Positions 51,201 to 54,130 of a stretch of DNA of 64,000 bases are shown piece after piece. The DNA is taken from the NCBI RefSeq assembly GCF_025860055.1, contig NC_068288.1:11570689-11634688 (forward strand). Reading direction: 5' to 3'. This stretch comes from Xyrauchen texanus (Eukaryota; Chordata; Actinopteri; Cypriniformes; Catostomidae). The translations under genes and the position numbers were made by a program. Within the stretch, counting starts at the first letter, position 1, and each line of letters opens with the position of its first letter. The notes under the pieces were generated by a model. The model saw nothing but the letters and a program-made list of their open reading frames with translations. It was not told the DNA's origin and made no database searches.

Positions 51201-52243
51201 GTTTTTAATAGTCAAAAAAAGTGAAAAAAATCTGCCACTGCTGAAGAAGTAATCCAAAGAATTTAGAATACGTTACCGACATGAGTAATCTAATGGAACA
51301 CATTACAAATTACATTTTATAGCATGTATTCTGTAATCTGTAGTGGAATACCTTTCAGAAGTAACCCTCCTATCCCTGATTAATTATTCAGAGTTGTGAT
51401 GACAGCCAACAATTGCACAAGTTGAGCATGAAATAAATTTTTACACCCAGTAACACTTAAATGGTTGTTGTTCTCCTCTGTATCGCTCGTTTCGGCAGTT
51501 TTTACTTGGCATCTTGAAACCAGAAATAGAATACAGGCAATTAGAATAATCATGGCGTGTCAAGTCAAGCGGTTTTTATTGTCGTTTCAACCATATACAG
51601 TTAGTACAGTACACAGCGAAACGAGACAACATTCCTCCAGGACCATGTGCTACATAAAAACAACATAGGACAAACACAGGACCACATGAGACTACACAAC
51701 TAAATAAAATACCTATATAAAGTAGCTATATATACCTATATAAAGTGCACATGCAAACATGTGCAAAAGGTACGGGACAGTACAAGAAATTTCTGACAAT
51801 GAACAGGACAATAGACAGTGCAGCGCCGACCAGTACTCAGTAGTGCAAAAAGATAACAGTTTCTAAAGACGTAAACATAACATACTATGAGATAGTGTTC
51901 TATGCACATAGCAGTTATTGAGGTAGCATTATGCTTTTACGGGTCTTCAAGAGCCTTATATGTAGTGCCCTGGTATATTTGCCATAGTTGCTGTTTTGGG
52001 TCTGCTGCCCTCTAAATCCAGTATTACTTTAGTAAGTAATTTAAAAGAATAATTATATATATATATATATATAGATAGCCTATATAATTCTTTATCAAGC
52101 GTTTTTAATAAATAAGATATATTTATGCATATTATGATCAAATATATTGTATATTTTGTATAAAGTGTATATTGCAAGACTATGTTAGCGCCTACCTTTG
52201 CTCGTCCAGCCTCTAATTTTCTCTGCCTCTCATCCTGATCCAT
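149..52243 (-). CDS. pcnt: pericentrin, large centrosomal coiled-coil scaffold (partial, 3' end off window)
   Basis: Pericentrin anchors gamma-tubulin complexes and signalling proteins in the pericentriolar material. About 38 exons were placed by joining open frames to AG/GT sites; phases agree throughout, giving about 3,200 codons, nearly all charged heptad coiled coil. Markers that fit PCNT from memory, in order: the start MDQDERQRKLEAGRAK followed by LAQFRQRQTKSESS; LRLSLTNLHTAQLELSQAN (exon 9); SRVDDLEQLKQ (exon 14); RENQEGDNLLAMLRADL (exon 23); EREHERDEFQQEI and LEAQLRQPAK (exon 30); EQLHEVINKLQEELS with HEVSD (exon 36); SSPEALRR (exon 38). The paralogue AKAP9 shares the start region and several blocks, but the markers in exons 9, 14, 23 and 30 favour PCNT. 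The start at 52243 is the only ATG that gives the conserved N-terminus. The C-terminal PACT domain lies beyond position 1. Introns hold most of the transposons in the window. Confidence 0.9.
1290..1405 (-). mobile_element. possible tRNA-related SINE fragment
   Basis: On the minus strand, GGTACCCAGGTTCAACTCC looks like a B box region, after CATGTAAGAGCTGTTTGC. Short and decayed; could be coincidence. Confidence 0.3.
1693..1765. repeat. (CA)n microsatellite, about 36 units
   Basis: Uninterrupted CA run in pcnt intron next to a Tc1 end. Confidence 0.95.
1764..2942 (-). mobile_element. decayed Tc1/mariner element with long inverted ends
   Basis: The left end (about 1770-1875) and right end (about 2820-2935) are inverted copies of about 100 bases sharing GTACAGATTTTGC and TGATCACAA. 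Minus-strand transposase remnants include LRNRRLTCPQLTASLNS (about 2300) and DLNPIELLWDRLDCKV (about 2080). Several frameshifts. The left end abuts a (CA)n tract. Confidence 0.75.
2971..3642. mobile_element. non-autonomous hAT-like element (TAGGGCTGTC family)
   Basis: Begins TAGGGCTGTCGATTTAAC and ends ATCAATTGACAGCCCTA. Flanked by (TA)n on the left and (CA)n on the right, so a target duplication cannot be judged. Short ORFs inside look random. Confidence 0.65.
3643..3672. repeat. (CA)n microsatellite
   Basis: Perfect ACAC run between the hAT-like element and the CCCTAA-bearing repeat. Confidence 0.9.
3673..3950 (+). repeat. interspersed repeat with CCCTAAACC units between two CA tracts
   Basis: Contains CCCTAAACCTAACCCTACC-like units (3750-3785), GGGGACTTTCCATAGACATA, and paired GGGGACATTTGGTCCCCAC. 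I recognise it as a common fish repeat style, class unknown. Not a telomere: the units are imperfect and few. Confidence 0.5.
3951..3985. repeat. (CA)n microsatellite
   Basis: Perfect CA run closing the CCCTAA-bearing repeat. Confidence 0.9.
4720..4890 (-). CDS. pcnt: pcnt exon 37
   Basis: ALRAELVAVKEGL and ERAEKLQEEGQ closely follow an AKAP9 segment (ALRAESVATKAEL, EKAEKLQEE). Fifty-seven codons, phase 0 at both ends, acceptor GTGCAG, donor GTATGT. Confidence 0.86.
5798..6200 (-). mobile_element. tRNA-derived SINE copy, minus strand
   Basis: Reverse complement of the 26120 family; the head (AGCTCAGCGAGT reversed) is at about 6180-6198 and the A-rich tail at about 5798. Lies in pcnt intron between exons 36 and 37. 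Confidence 0.78.
6317..6853. mobile_element. TTAA-type MITE copy, diverged
   Basis: Left end ATGGTTCACCCAAGAATT and right half with TTTTTGGAGTTTCACAGATT, as in sibling copies. Lies in pcnt intron between exons 36 and 37. Confidence 0.55.
7008..8003 (-). CDS. pcnt: pcnt exon 36 (332 codons)
   Basis: Begins TLEEKQAEIEELRSLVERL, then KEEEAEQLHEVINKLQEELS and HEVSD as in human PCNT (EEIEQLHEVIEKLQHELS, HEVSD). A proline-rich break (SPESSDFPWSPRPRPQRAP) precedes a long coiled coil that ends in LKTNFIKDLYEQQEETV. Phase 0 at both ends, acceptor TTTTCAG, donor GTGAGA. Confidence 0.93.
8226..9330 (+). mobile_element. Tc1/mariner transposon, 1.1 kb
   Basis: Perfectly matching inverted ends over about 29 bases (CACTCACCTAAAGGATTATT onward), flanked by TA on both sides (8224-8225 and 9331-9332). 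It lies in the pcnt intron between exons 35 and 36 and carries a broken transposase. Confidence 0.92.
8374..9298 (+). pseudogene. Tc1-type transposase, interrupted
   Basis: DNA-binding start MGKKGDLSNFERGMVVGARR with a helix-turn-helix (SISQSAQLLGFS). A stop at 8554-8556 is followed by a second HTH part and the first catalytic block WSDESRF (near 8840). The frame is then lost, and about 40-50 residues expected between the first and second catalytic blocks are missing near 8860-8890. It resumes with QDNAPCHKA and SPDLNPIEHLWD (DDE type) to a stop at 9296-9298. Not functional. Confidence 0.88.
9398..9559 (-). CDS. pcnt: pcnt exon 35
   Basis: Contains EEKNQKIDHLNQQILQLQQE and LTNDNK, closely like the AKAP9 run IDQLNEQVTKLQQQL followed by TTDNK. 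Phase 0 at both ends, acceptor CATTAG, donor GTGACC. A Tc1 element lies in the next intron. Confidence 0.87.
9719..9871 (-). CDS. pcnt: pcnt exon 34
   Basis: VELLSEHVVELEKDVELREE onward, 51 codons of coiled coil, phase 0 at both ends, acceptor CTCGTAG, donor GTACCT. Confidence 0.84.
10213..10380 (-). CDS. pcnt: pcnt exon 33
   Basis: DKEALQQQQYDNKLQISALQ onward, 56 codons, phase 0 at both ends, acceptor TTTCAG, donor GTGTGT. Confidence 0.85.
10595..10831 (-). CDS. pcnt: pcnt exon 32
   Basis: KDKMEDFNVLYSAKEQ resembles human PCNT KLDEFNELAIQKE, while ERNEEIEKLVTRIRELEQAL resembles AKAP9. Phase 0 at both ends, acceptor TGTACAG, donor GTGCAT. Confidence 0.88.
11152..11764. mobile_element. TTAA-flanked MITE, second family (GGAATATTCTGGGTTC)
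   Basis: TTAA at both ends; inverted ends AAGGAATATTCTGGGTTCAA and CCTGGAATATTCCAGAG. No coding. A partial sibling is at 16303-16635. Confidence 0.7.
11966..11986 (-). CDS. pcnt: pcnt candidate 21-base microexon
   Basis: FEDLVLQ between a TTGTAG acceptor and a strong CAG/GTATGT donor, phase 0 at both ends and heptad-compatible with exon 32 (VESLQALIKDKMEDFN). It is too short to prove from sequence alone. Confidence 0.45.
12159..12278 (-). CDS. pcnt: pcnt exon 30 (PCNT signature block)
   Basis: EQAVEREHERDEFQQEIKNL then EAQLRQPAKG is almost the human PCNT sequence. Forty codons, phase 0 at both ends; donor GTAATG. A nearer GTCAAA donor exists and would shift the frame. Confidence 0.9.
12350..12992. 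mobile_element. TTAA-type MITE copy, left end truncated
   Basis: Shares GCTATCCCAGATGTGTATGA and the GGAGAATTTATAGTAAAAAA unit with other copies; right end AATTTTCATTTTTAGGTTAA. Confidence 0.6.
13048..13280 (-). CDS. pcnt: pcnt exon 29
   Basis: Contains RQAEKDCGGLASRLRILEQ, matching human PCNT RKQAEKDRSALLSQMKILE, and ends KQLKHHRQFID like human LRNQRQFMD. Phase 1 to 0, donor GTGAGT. Confidence 0.92.
13662..13688 (-). CDS. pcnt: pcnt exon 28, 27-base microexon
   Basis: Only 27 bases, encoding GFLDAEEET across its junctions, phase 1 to 1. Acceptor CTCTGTAG, donor GTTTGT. The DAEEE fits the DAEARE of human PCNT at the same place. Skipping it would keep the frame. Confidence 0.72.
13929..14120 (-). 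CDS. pcnt: pcnt exon 27
   Basis: GLVEGHVAEKAALEEALQKE onward, coiled coil, phase 1 to 1, acceptor CTCCAG, donor GTGAGA. Confidence 0.86.
14790..14866 (-). mobile_element. possible hAT end
   Basis: Minus strand begins CAGGGGTCCCCAAACGTTTT, a typical hAT terminal repeat; the other end was not found. Confidence 0.35.
14898..15060 (-). CDS. pcnt: pcnt exon 26
   Basis: LEQTCGLQAVLDERFRDGGE to QLQLELHKAEG, matching the LELHKTQG end in human PCNT. Phase 0 to 1, acceptor CTGTAG, donor GTTAGA. Confidence 0.87.
15320..15534 (-). CDS. pcnt: pcnt exon 25
   Basis: AWSSVVDEGLELSQRL and RLRTAVDNLLELLSESSKQ follow AKAP9 (WSKVTEEGTELSQRL, LEAISETSSQ) more closely than human PCNT, although both paralogues keep the region. 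Phase 1 to 0, acceptor TCTCAG, donor GTGCCA. Confidence 0.87.
15731..15912 (-). CDS. pcnt: pcnt exon 24
   Basis: RQDMQKARDKLQRMLIDMLR then ITVATEEQISRKLG, aligning with the PCNT/AKAP9 block that reads ALQKANNRLLKILLEVV in AKAP9. It ends in a Ser/Thr-rich linker. Phase 2 to 1, donor GTGCGT. Confidence 0.87.
16092..16302 (-). mobile_element. SINE with L2-type tail, minus strand
   Basis: Reversed tail TTAGCAGACGCTTTTATCCA and body GCCTTGCTCAAGGACACAAT are typical of a widespread fish SINE whose tail matches L2 LINEs. It replaces the left half of a MITE. Confidence 0.65.
16303..16635. mobile_element. right half of GGAATATTCTGGG-family MITE
   Basis: Shares GGCACTTACAATGGAAGTGA and ACTTTACACAGAAAAGGTTA with the 11152-11764 copy; ends GATTATTCCTTTAA. 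The left half is replaced by a SINE. Confidence 0.6.
16722..16882 (-). CDS. pcnt: pcnt exon 23 (PCNT signature block)
   Basis: LLQRRDRENQEGDNLLAML matches human PCNT LQQRRERENREGANLLSML. Phase 0 to 2, acceptor CCTTAG, donor GTTAGC. Strong support for PCNT identity. Confidence 0.92.
17697..18276. mobile_element. complete TTAA-type MITE (AGGGATAGTTCACCC family)
   Basis: TTAA at both ends, inverted ends AGGGATAGTTCACCC and ...AAACTATCCCT. Inside is a unit reading GGAATTTATGGTACAAAAGG that also occurs, in variant form, in the 12350, 53512 and 54131 copies. Non-coding. Confidence 0.75.
18330..18715 (-). mobile_element. Tc1-like transposase N-terminal fragment
   Basis: Minus-strand frame reading MGKNIDLYDFDRGMFVGARW then AGLSISATADHLGFS and WKCLVDERGQQR, related to the start of the 8226-9330 element. 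Truncated after about 80 residues. Confidence 0.75.
18916..19062 (-). CDS. pcnt: pcnt exon 22
   Basis: EESDREKAVALEELERTLRQ onward, 49 codons, phase 0 at both ends, acceptor TTTCAG, donor GTACAA. Confidence 0.85.
19063..20354. other. intron sequence, nothing recognised
   Basis: Part of the large pcnt intron between exons 21 and 22. AT-rich with scattered short frames; no domain, repeat end or conserved motif seen. Confidence 0.5.
20355..20790 (+). repeat. left arm of large inverted repeat
   Basis: From TAAAGCAGTCATTAAAATTT to the GTACGACTATCAAATG block; pairs with 22905-23350. It includes a fragment of a TTAA-type MITE left end (20683-20765). No coding. Confidence 0.75.
22123..23520. mobile_element. 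hAT-like element (TAGGGATGCACCGATACC end), right end truncated
   Basis: Left end is clear at 22123, with subterminal ATCGG motifs. Matching ATCGG/CCGAT-type motifs reappear at 23440-23490, but the CATCCCTA end is absent. It splits the MITE at 21452-23729 and contains the right arm of the large inverted repeat. Confidence 0.5.
22905..23350 (-). repeat. right arm of large inverted repeat
   Basis: Reads, inverted, the same blocks as 20355-20790: CATTTGATAGTCGTACAC, then AACCATCAGTTTTACTCGTT, ending AATGACTGCATTTTTTTGC. Confidence 0.75.
23788..23940 (-). CDS. pcnt: pcnt exon 21
   Basis: ELRGVSARELEALRRELEEE onward, 51 codons, phase 0 at both ends, acceptor CCTCAG, donor GTGAGA. The following intron of 4.7 kb (19063-23787) holds the large inverted repeat and split MITE. 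Confidence 0.85.
24895..25085. repeat. three decayed tandem units
   Basis: ATATTCTATTGATTTTGAGA, GTTCCATTAATTATAATAAT and ATATTCTATTGAATTTGATA head three similar blocks, each followed by ATTATCTTTGAT or a variant. Origin unknown. Confidence 0.45.
25228..25437 (-). CDS. pcnt: pcnt exon 20
   Basis: Seventy codons from EELSEVLSSHRAALEDEHCS to ATQHQQQRQ. Phase 0 at both ends, acceptor CTTGCAG, donor GTATGT. Confidence 0.85.
25527..25932. mobile_element. TTAA-flanked MITE, third family
   Basis: Ends TTAAAAGGTACACAGTCATT and ACTGAGTGCACCTTTAA are imperfect inverted repeats. Non-coding, in pcnt intron 19. Confidence 0.6.
26120..26546 (+). mobile_element. tRNA-derived SINE, full length with poly(A)
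   Basis: tRNA-like head GGTGGCCTGGGTAGCTCAGC with a B-box-like GTTCAAATCC, then a GC-rich body, ending in a run of A near 26530-26546. Best preserved of four copies in the window. Confidence 0.8.
26855..27470 (-). CDS. pcnt: pcnt exon 19 (205 codons)
   Basis: Long coiled coil from RHQEEQRHLEEKL to MAMELCQAHQ. It includes ESTYLKEIQAVQDKKKAEL, which parallels the human PCNT ESCYLSEFQTIREE region. Phase 2 to 0, acceptor ATGTAG, donor GTGGGC. Confidence 0.87.
27590..27700. repeat. short interspersed repeat fragment
   Basis: Holds GGGTGTTGTGCGTGTCTGCC and GGTATTCTGGGTGGTTGCTT, wording common in cyprinid interspersed repeats. Class unknown. Confidence 0.35.
28073..29246. mobile_element. non-autonomous hAT-type element, 1.2 kb
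   Basis: Ends TAGGGATG and CATCCCTA, each followed inward by ACTCGAGT-like motifs, flanked by GTTTGCAG and GTATGCAG (7 of 8 match). No transposase. Contains a (TA)n tract at about 28183-28229. Lies in pcnt intron 18. Confidence 0.7.
28183..28229. repeat. (TA)n microsatellite
   Basis: Perfect TA run inside the 28073-29246 element. Confidence 0.9.
29515..29909 (-). CDS. pcnt: pcnt exon 18
   Basis: Coiled coil from KDLTEELRVRLVEAQKEE to KLEEAIC, phase 0 to 2. Acceptor GCTGCAG, donor GTCAGG. Confidence 0.86.
30175..30347 (-). CDS. pcnt: pcnt exon 17
   Basis: EMTKLRLQSAQELESQVEAE onward, phase 1 to 0, acceptor CATCAG, donor GTGAGT. It contains a run of nine C on the coding strand (30231-30239) coding T-P-P, a likely slippage spot for polymerases or sequencing. 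Confidence 0.84.
30440..31035. mobile_element. two Tc1-like 5' parts head to head
   Basis: Minus strand 30440-30600 encodes CDLSDLEHGMNVGARQAVLS. Plus strand 30690-30890 encodes TVVGARWAGLSVSLTDDLL and YSEWCQKQKTPREG. They meet near 30640 at a shared ACTGCCACAC-type spacer. The right side ends with GGTTTTAATGTTGTGGCTGA near 31020. A rearranged or fold-back form. Confidence 0.65.
31651..31867 (-). CDS. pcnt: pcnt exon 16
   Basis: EELDSLRQQLEERHQQELEQ resembles the human PCNT run LQERHQQQL. Phase 0 to 1, acceptor GATGCAG, donor GTGACG. Confidence 0.86.
32068..32146 (-). CDS. pcnt: pcnt exon 15
   Basis: Short exon encoding YLSEGESKEERVDSMAEITW then QLEKHE, phase 2 to 0. Acceptor TTGCAG, donor GTACAT. 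Confidence 0.78.
32878..33124 (-). CDS. pcnt: pcnt exon 14
   Basis: ELKEQLLARSSRVDDLEQLK is nearly identical to human PCNT (LLARTSRVEDLEQLK). It continues as NLRTYFEQRLREAEEGH. Donor GTCTGC was chosen because it alone meets the phase 2 start of exon 15. Confidence 0.88.
33300..33411 (-). CDS. pcnt: pcnt exon 13 with GC donor
   Basis: VDRLQSEMEELKANSEQEIS followed by LWFQLECMRTNRQEL matches human PCNT (LWSQLDSARTSRQEL). Phase 0 to 1 requires the exon to end at GGAG followed by GCAAGC, a GC-AG intron; no GT donor fits the frame. Confidence 0.88.
33500..33594 (-). CDS. pcnt: pcnt exon 12
   Basis: Encodes LEELVACQKVALQEQQDRAR onward, phase 1 to 0. Acceptor TTGTGCAG, donor GTACCA. Confidence 0.84.
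33645..34586 (+). mobile_element. L2/Rex1-like LINE 3' fragment (reverse transcriptase end)
   Basis: Broken plus-strand frames encode SRLDYCNALLA, LIKPLQMVHNAAA and SIHWLPVVAGIKFKALTLAF, the C-terminal part of an L2-type reverse transcriptase. The 3' tail AGATAAAAGCATCTGCTAAA is typical of the group. Antisense to pcnt. Confidence 0.75.
34590..35722. other. intron sequence, nothing recognised
   Basis: AT-rich pcnt intron sequence with poly(A) stretches. No coding or repeat signature identified. Confidence 0.5.
35723..35957 (-). CDS. pcnt: pcnt exon 11
   Basis: Coiled coil from DLKAEWLVEAEM to LADRDAAA. Acceptor TCTGAAG, donor GTGAGT, phase 0 to 1. The next intron (33595-35722) contains an L2-like LINE tail. 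Confidence 0.86.
36083..36162 (-). CDS. pcnt: pcnt exon 10 with microsatellite acceptor
   Basis: Encodes DNLNQEWERQFLEERDSVDR and a little more, phase 1 to 0, donor GTAAAC. The acceptor is GTGTGTGTAG: a (GT)n run replaces the usual pyrimidine tract directly upstream. Confidence 0.85.
36163..36200. repeat. (CA)n microsatellite at pcnt exon 10 acceptor
   Basis: CA run that directly abuts the exon 10 splice acceptor; on the coding strand it reads (GT)n then AG. Confidence 0.92.
36297..36552 (-). CDS. pcnt: pcnt exon 9 (PCNT signature block)
   Basis: Contains LEIEALRLSLTNLHTAQLEL and QANMQKERDAALREL, which match the human PCNT segment near its residue 250 almost word for word. This is one of the best single proofs that the gene is pcnt rather than akap9. 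Acceptor AATCAG, donor GTGAGT, phase 0 to 1. Confidence 0.92.
36906..37049 (-). CDS. pcnt: pcnt exon 8 (48 codons)
   Basis: Coiled coil starting VNESEHERELSQLAAKQSED. Acceptor TACCAG, donor GTACCT, phase 0 at both ends. Confidence 0.83.
37147..37242 (-). CDS. pcnt: pcnt exon 7 (32 codons)
   Basis: Coiled coil starting VEDLNLRFERQLSDLRAHL. Acceptor ATTTAG, donor GTTAAA, phase 0 at both ends. Confidence 0.83.
37446..37631 (-). CDS. pcnt: pcnt exon 6 (62 codons)
   Basis: Strongly charged coiled coil beginning RHLESKNAELKEVKEAQEKA. Acceptor CTTTAG, donor GTAAGA, phase 0 at both ends. Confidence 0.85.
37688..38719. mobile_element. TAGGGCTGTC-family element carrying a SINE
   Basis: Left end TAGTGCTTTCAATGGATTA and right end AATCGTCAGCCCTA resemble the ends of the 2971-3642 element. 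The SINE at 37979-38245 is inserted inside. Boundaries inferred from ends only. Confidence 0.5.
37979..38245 (+). mobile_element. tRNA-derived SINE with conserved core
   Basis: Head GGCGCCTGTGGCTCAGTTGG, B box GGTTCGAACC, and a core with GTGTCCTTGGGCAAGTCACT and GTAAAGCGCTTCG. In pcnt intron 5. Confidence 0.8.
38873..40840 (-). CDS. pcnt: pcnt exon 5, giant 656-codon exon
   Basis: A single open exon of 1,968 bases, phase 0 at both ends (acceptor TTTTAAAG, donor GTTTGT). Residues from about 1 to 235 are coiled coil. A stretch of about 140 residues then breaks the heptads and is acidic, rich in S, D, N and E. It is followed by more coiled coil rich in E, Q and L. Order and wording resemble the AKAP9 N-terminal third, for example DLSEQLEEQGRQ. 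I know of no equivalent exon in human PCNT. Confidence 0.88.
41000..41035 (-). CDS. pcnt: possible pcnt short exon (12 codons) beside hAT insertion
   Basis: Encodes YHLHLQLEESQQ, phase 0 at both ends, with a GTCAGA donor. Its CAG acceptor lies in the 8 bp target-site duplication, and the pyrimidine tract upstream is supplied by the transposon end. It resembles AKAP9 residues ending in QQLEEQ. It is either the surviving half of an interrupted exon, used through a new acceptor, or skipped; both keep the frame. Confidence 0.45.
41044..43886 (+). mobile_element. decayed hAT DNA transposon (ZBED-like transposase remnants)
   Basis: Ends are TAGGGTTGG and CCAACCCTA, flanked by 8-base near-duplications CTGAGCAG and CGGTGCAG (6 of 8 match; the first fits the hAT nTnnnnAn pattern). 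Inside, on the plus strand, are a broken BED-finger-like start (about 41179), fragments of the transposase body, and a C-terminal dimerisation motif (CEMVFSTAGDTICPERSRKL, about 43460-43530). Many stops and frameshifts make it inactive. It sits between the halves of a likely pcnt exon. Confidence 0.8.
43887..43946 (-). pseudogene. pcnt: upstream half of a pcnt exon apparently split by a hAT insertion
   Basis: Sixty bases open in phase 0 follow a TTTCCCAG acceptor and run exactly into the end of the hAT element at 43886. The peptide ends VDLTQTAP; the pre-insertion frame would continue into the 41000-41035 piece. The last 8 bases are one copy of the target duplication. This piece has no donor of its own, so it is probably not in mature mRNA unless part of the transposon is exonised. 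Assignment rests on frame continuity and weak similarity to an AKAP9 segment. Confidence 0.5.
44264..44404 (-). CDS. pcnt: pcnt exon 4 (47 codons), AKAP9-like coiled coil
   Basis: Encodes AAVEKRNEIISQLSKNLQ followed by a glutamine-rich coiled coil. This closely follows the AKAP9 N-terminal block containing IITQLTANLQ. Acceptor ATTACAG, donor GTAAAG, phase 0 at both ends. As I recall it, human PCNT has no clear equivalent. Confidence 0.85.
44405..45496. other. intron 3 of pcnt, nothing recognised
   Basis: AT-rich; a few short frames without similarity to known families. Confidence 0.5.
45497..45685 (-). CDS. pcnt: pcnt exon 3 (63 codons)
   Basis: An acidic, serine-rich linker from MPLRPDSTDK to HSGKEQLK. 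Acceptor TTTAG, donor GTAAAC, phase 0 at both ends. The internal ATG at the exon start is not needed as an initiator. It is low in heptad pattern and likely unstructured. Confidence 0.8.
45905..47480. mobile_element. TAGGGCTGTC-family element, decayed and interrupted
   Basis: Left end TAGGGCTATCGATTTAACAA; right end AATCGATTAACAGGCC. Another AT-rich repeat starting GCTGCACAATTAATAAAACA (46613) appears nested inside. No coding potential seen. Confidence 0.45.
47751..47924 (-). CDS. pcnt: pcnt exon 2 (58 codons)
   Basis: Starts LAQFRQRQTKSESS and contains the basic stretch QKKTAKRKG, both shared with the PCNT/AKAP9 N-terminus. The acceptor is GCGCAG and the donor GTTTGA; phase 0 at both ends. 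The basic run may act in microtubule or nucleic-acid contact, which is inference only. The intron before it is about 4.3 kb. Confidence 0.88.
47925..48849. other. 5' part of pcnt intron, nothing recognised
   Basis: Moderate GC and not obviously repetitive. Could hold regulatory sequence, but nothing specific is visible. Confidence 0.4.
48850..50335 (-). mobile_element. MITE-like interspersed repeat in pcnt intron 1 (inverted relative of the senp-intron copy)
   Basis: Bases 48872-49215 match 62815-63135 in inverse orientation. 49640-50330 matches 56290-56600 and 57000-57150 inverted, for example the shared stretch around a CTGATGTAGATC core. No long open frame. Taken as a non-autonomous DNA element. 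Confidence 0.55.
50336..51557. other. pcnt intron 1 sequence, nothing recognised
   Basis: AT-rich. Segments such as TTCAGATGGAAAACATG and GTTTTAGAAACAACACTG may be old repeats, but no class could be given. Confidence 0.4.
51558..51870. repeat. interspersed repeat (CAAGTCAAGCGGTTTTTATT)
   Basis: Starts CAAGTCAAGCGGTTTTTATT and includes CGAAACGAGACAACATTCCT. It looks like the non-coding end of a fish retroelement; class uncertain. Lies in pcnt intron 1. Confidence 0.45.
52196..52243 (-). CDS. pcnt: pcnt exon 1 (start codon, 16 codons)
   Basis: Encodes MDQDERQRKLEAGRAK and ends at a GTAGGC donor in phase 0. Human PCNT and AKAP9 both begin with a similar short acidic/basic peptide ending in an AG-K motif at the same junction. 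An upstream in-frame TTG at 52255 is not a likely start. Confidence 0.88.
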
Positions 52244-52620
52244 TTCCTGGATCAAGGAAATTCACTGGAATGAATGATACTCTCGAGTGGGCGCCGCGTA
52301 GACTGCAACTATGTTTCTGTAAAAACTCCCCAAACAATTGTCAGCAATGTATTGTGAGTTGAACAATTTTCCTAAAGAGTAACTGTCATCATAGCAAATT
52401 TCAACATGGCCGCGAAGTCTGTTTATCCCCGCCCTCATTTGATTGACAGTCTGTACAAACCTATAGGAACAAAGAATGTGAGCATTCCAGCCAATGGCAT
52501 TCCCAGATGCAGAAATTCACCTGCTCCCTTGAAAACTCCCCCTTTAAACGCAATGGGCCTGGCTGACCAATTATAAAGCGTATATAGTCGCGACCCTTTG
52601 ATTGACAACGTATAGAGCTT
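52244..52620 (-). promoter_or_regulatory. putative pcnt 5' UTR and promoter
   Basis: Directly upstream of the pcnt ATG. Two CCAAT motifs (52491-52495 and 52567-52571, plus-strand orientation) and moderately higher GC than the flanking AT-rich DNA fit a TATA-less promoter. No start site can be fixed. Confidence 0.3.
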
Positions 52621-53511
52621 GTTTCAGTGCAGATGAAGAGATATTACATAGCCTTTAGGTTGTTTATATGGAATAATGTCCGGAATATCATTCCATAGGG
52701 TTTATTTGCTGCCTCTGTCGTTTTTCCGATAGTTTGAGTGGTTGTGATTGACAAATGAGAGAGGCGGGTAAAAGCCCGGGTAAATTAGAGTCGACCAGTA
52801 ATAACCAGGCCAGACCATCCTTTAAATAATAAATATGTTCAAATGTATCTATTTATGTTGTACACAATAATATACACGTTATATTACATTATTTACATTA
52901 ATATTAAAATAATGCATATTGTTATTTAAAAGTAGTAAGTTAAATATAGTAAAATATTATTACAAATGTAATTAACAAATCAATTACATAAAAATTTCAC
53001 ATTTGATTTGGAATAGGATAATAATTACGCTAACATTTGCTTATTTACAATTATCAAAATATATGCCAATAAGTATTGAAATAATATTTGTGGCAGGTGC
53101 TGAATGCCAGCAGAAGATGCAATGCTCTTGAATCCAAAGGCTTTAAATGCAAATTATTCTACAAACTACTATAATAAAATGATACATGTATAAAACATAG
53201 CATAACTTAGACTCTTCAAAGGAACACTGCTATGTCTTTGGCATTGAAGATGGTTTTCTACAGCAAACATGAACAAGGAGTAATCGTGAGATACCACTGG
53301 ACAGAGACTAGACAGAAATGCCAGAGAGAAACTCAAGAGTATTTTTAAACAAGAACAATAAACTGCATTAGCTGAGTAACAAGAGAAGATCGTAAAAGGG
53401 TTTATAGTTATATTGTGTGTTATACTTTTCTGTAGTTCTGATTTTTACAATTTAGAGAAGTTTTCCTTTAGGTCTCCCCAGTTCTGATCCCGAAATTTCC
53501 AAATCCTTTTT
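52621..53511. other. intergenic AT-rich stretch
   Basis: Between pcnt promoter and the first MITE. Very AT-rich (52800-53250), no genes or clear repeats. Confidence 0.5.
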
Positions 53512-54130
53512 CAACAGGATAGTTCACCGAAAAATGAAAATTCTCTCATCATTTTCTATCCTCATTCCCTCCCAGATTCATATGACTTTCTTTTTTTCAG
53601 CAGAACACAAGTGAAGAATGTTAGAAGAATATCTATGATATTGGAATATGAAAATGAATGGTGGCCAAAACTTTGAAGATCCAAAAATCATATAAAGGCA
53701 GCATAAAATAATCCATACGACTCCAGTGATTAAATCCATCTATCCACTTCCACTTTTCTACTTTTATTTTTCGATTCACTTTCTTCATGCATATCGCCAC
53801 CTACTGGGCAGGGAGGAGAATTTATAGTAAAAAAGGACTTAAATACGGACCTGTTTTTCACCCACACCTATCATATCGCTTTAGAAGACATGGATTAAAC
53901 CACTGGAGTCGTATGGATTACTTTTATGCTGCCTTTATATATGATTTTTGGATCTTTAAAGTTCTGGCCACCATTCATTTTCATATTCCATTAACTTGCA
54001 TTGAATGGACCTACAGATCTGAGATATTCTCATAAAAATCTTTCGTTTGTGTTCTACAGAAGAAAGTAAGTCATACACTTTCGGGATGGCATGAGGGTGA
54101 GTAAATGATGAGAGAAGTTATATTTTTCAT
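53512..54130. mobile_element. TTAA-type MITE copy between pcnt and senp2-like
   Basis: Left end AGGATAGTTCACCGAAAAAT, right end GAGGGTGAGTAAATGATGAG; internal GGGAGGAGAATTTATAGTAA unit. Confidence 0.65.

Noticed and set aside
149..52243. The minus-strand gene is AKAP9 rather than pericentrin
   Set aside because: Several blocks look like AKAP9, but exons 9, 14, 23, 29, 30 and 38 match PCNT at places where AKAP9 differs.
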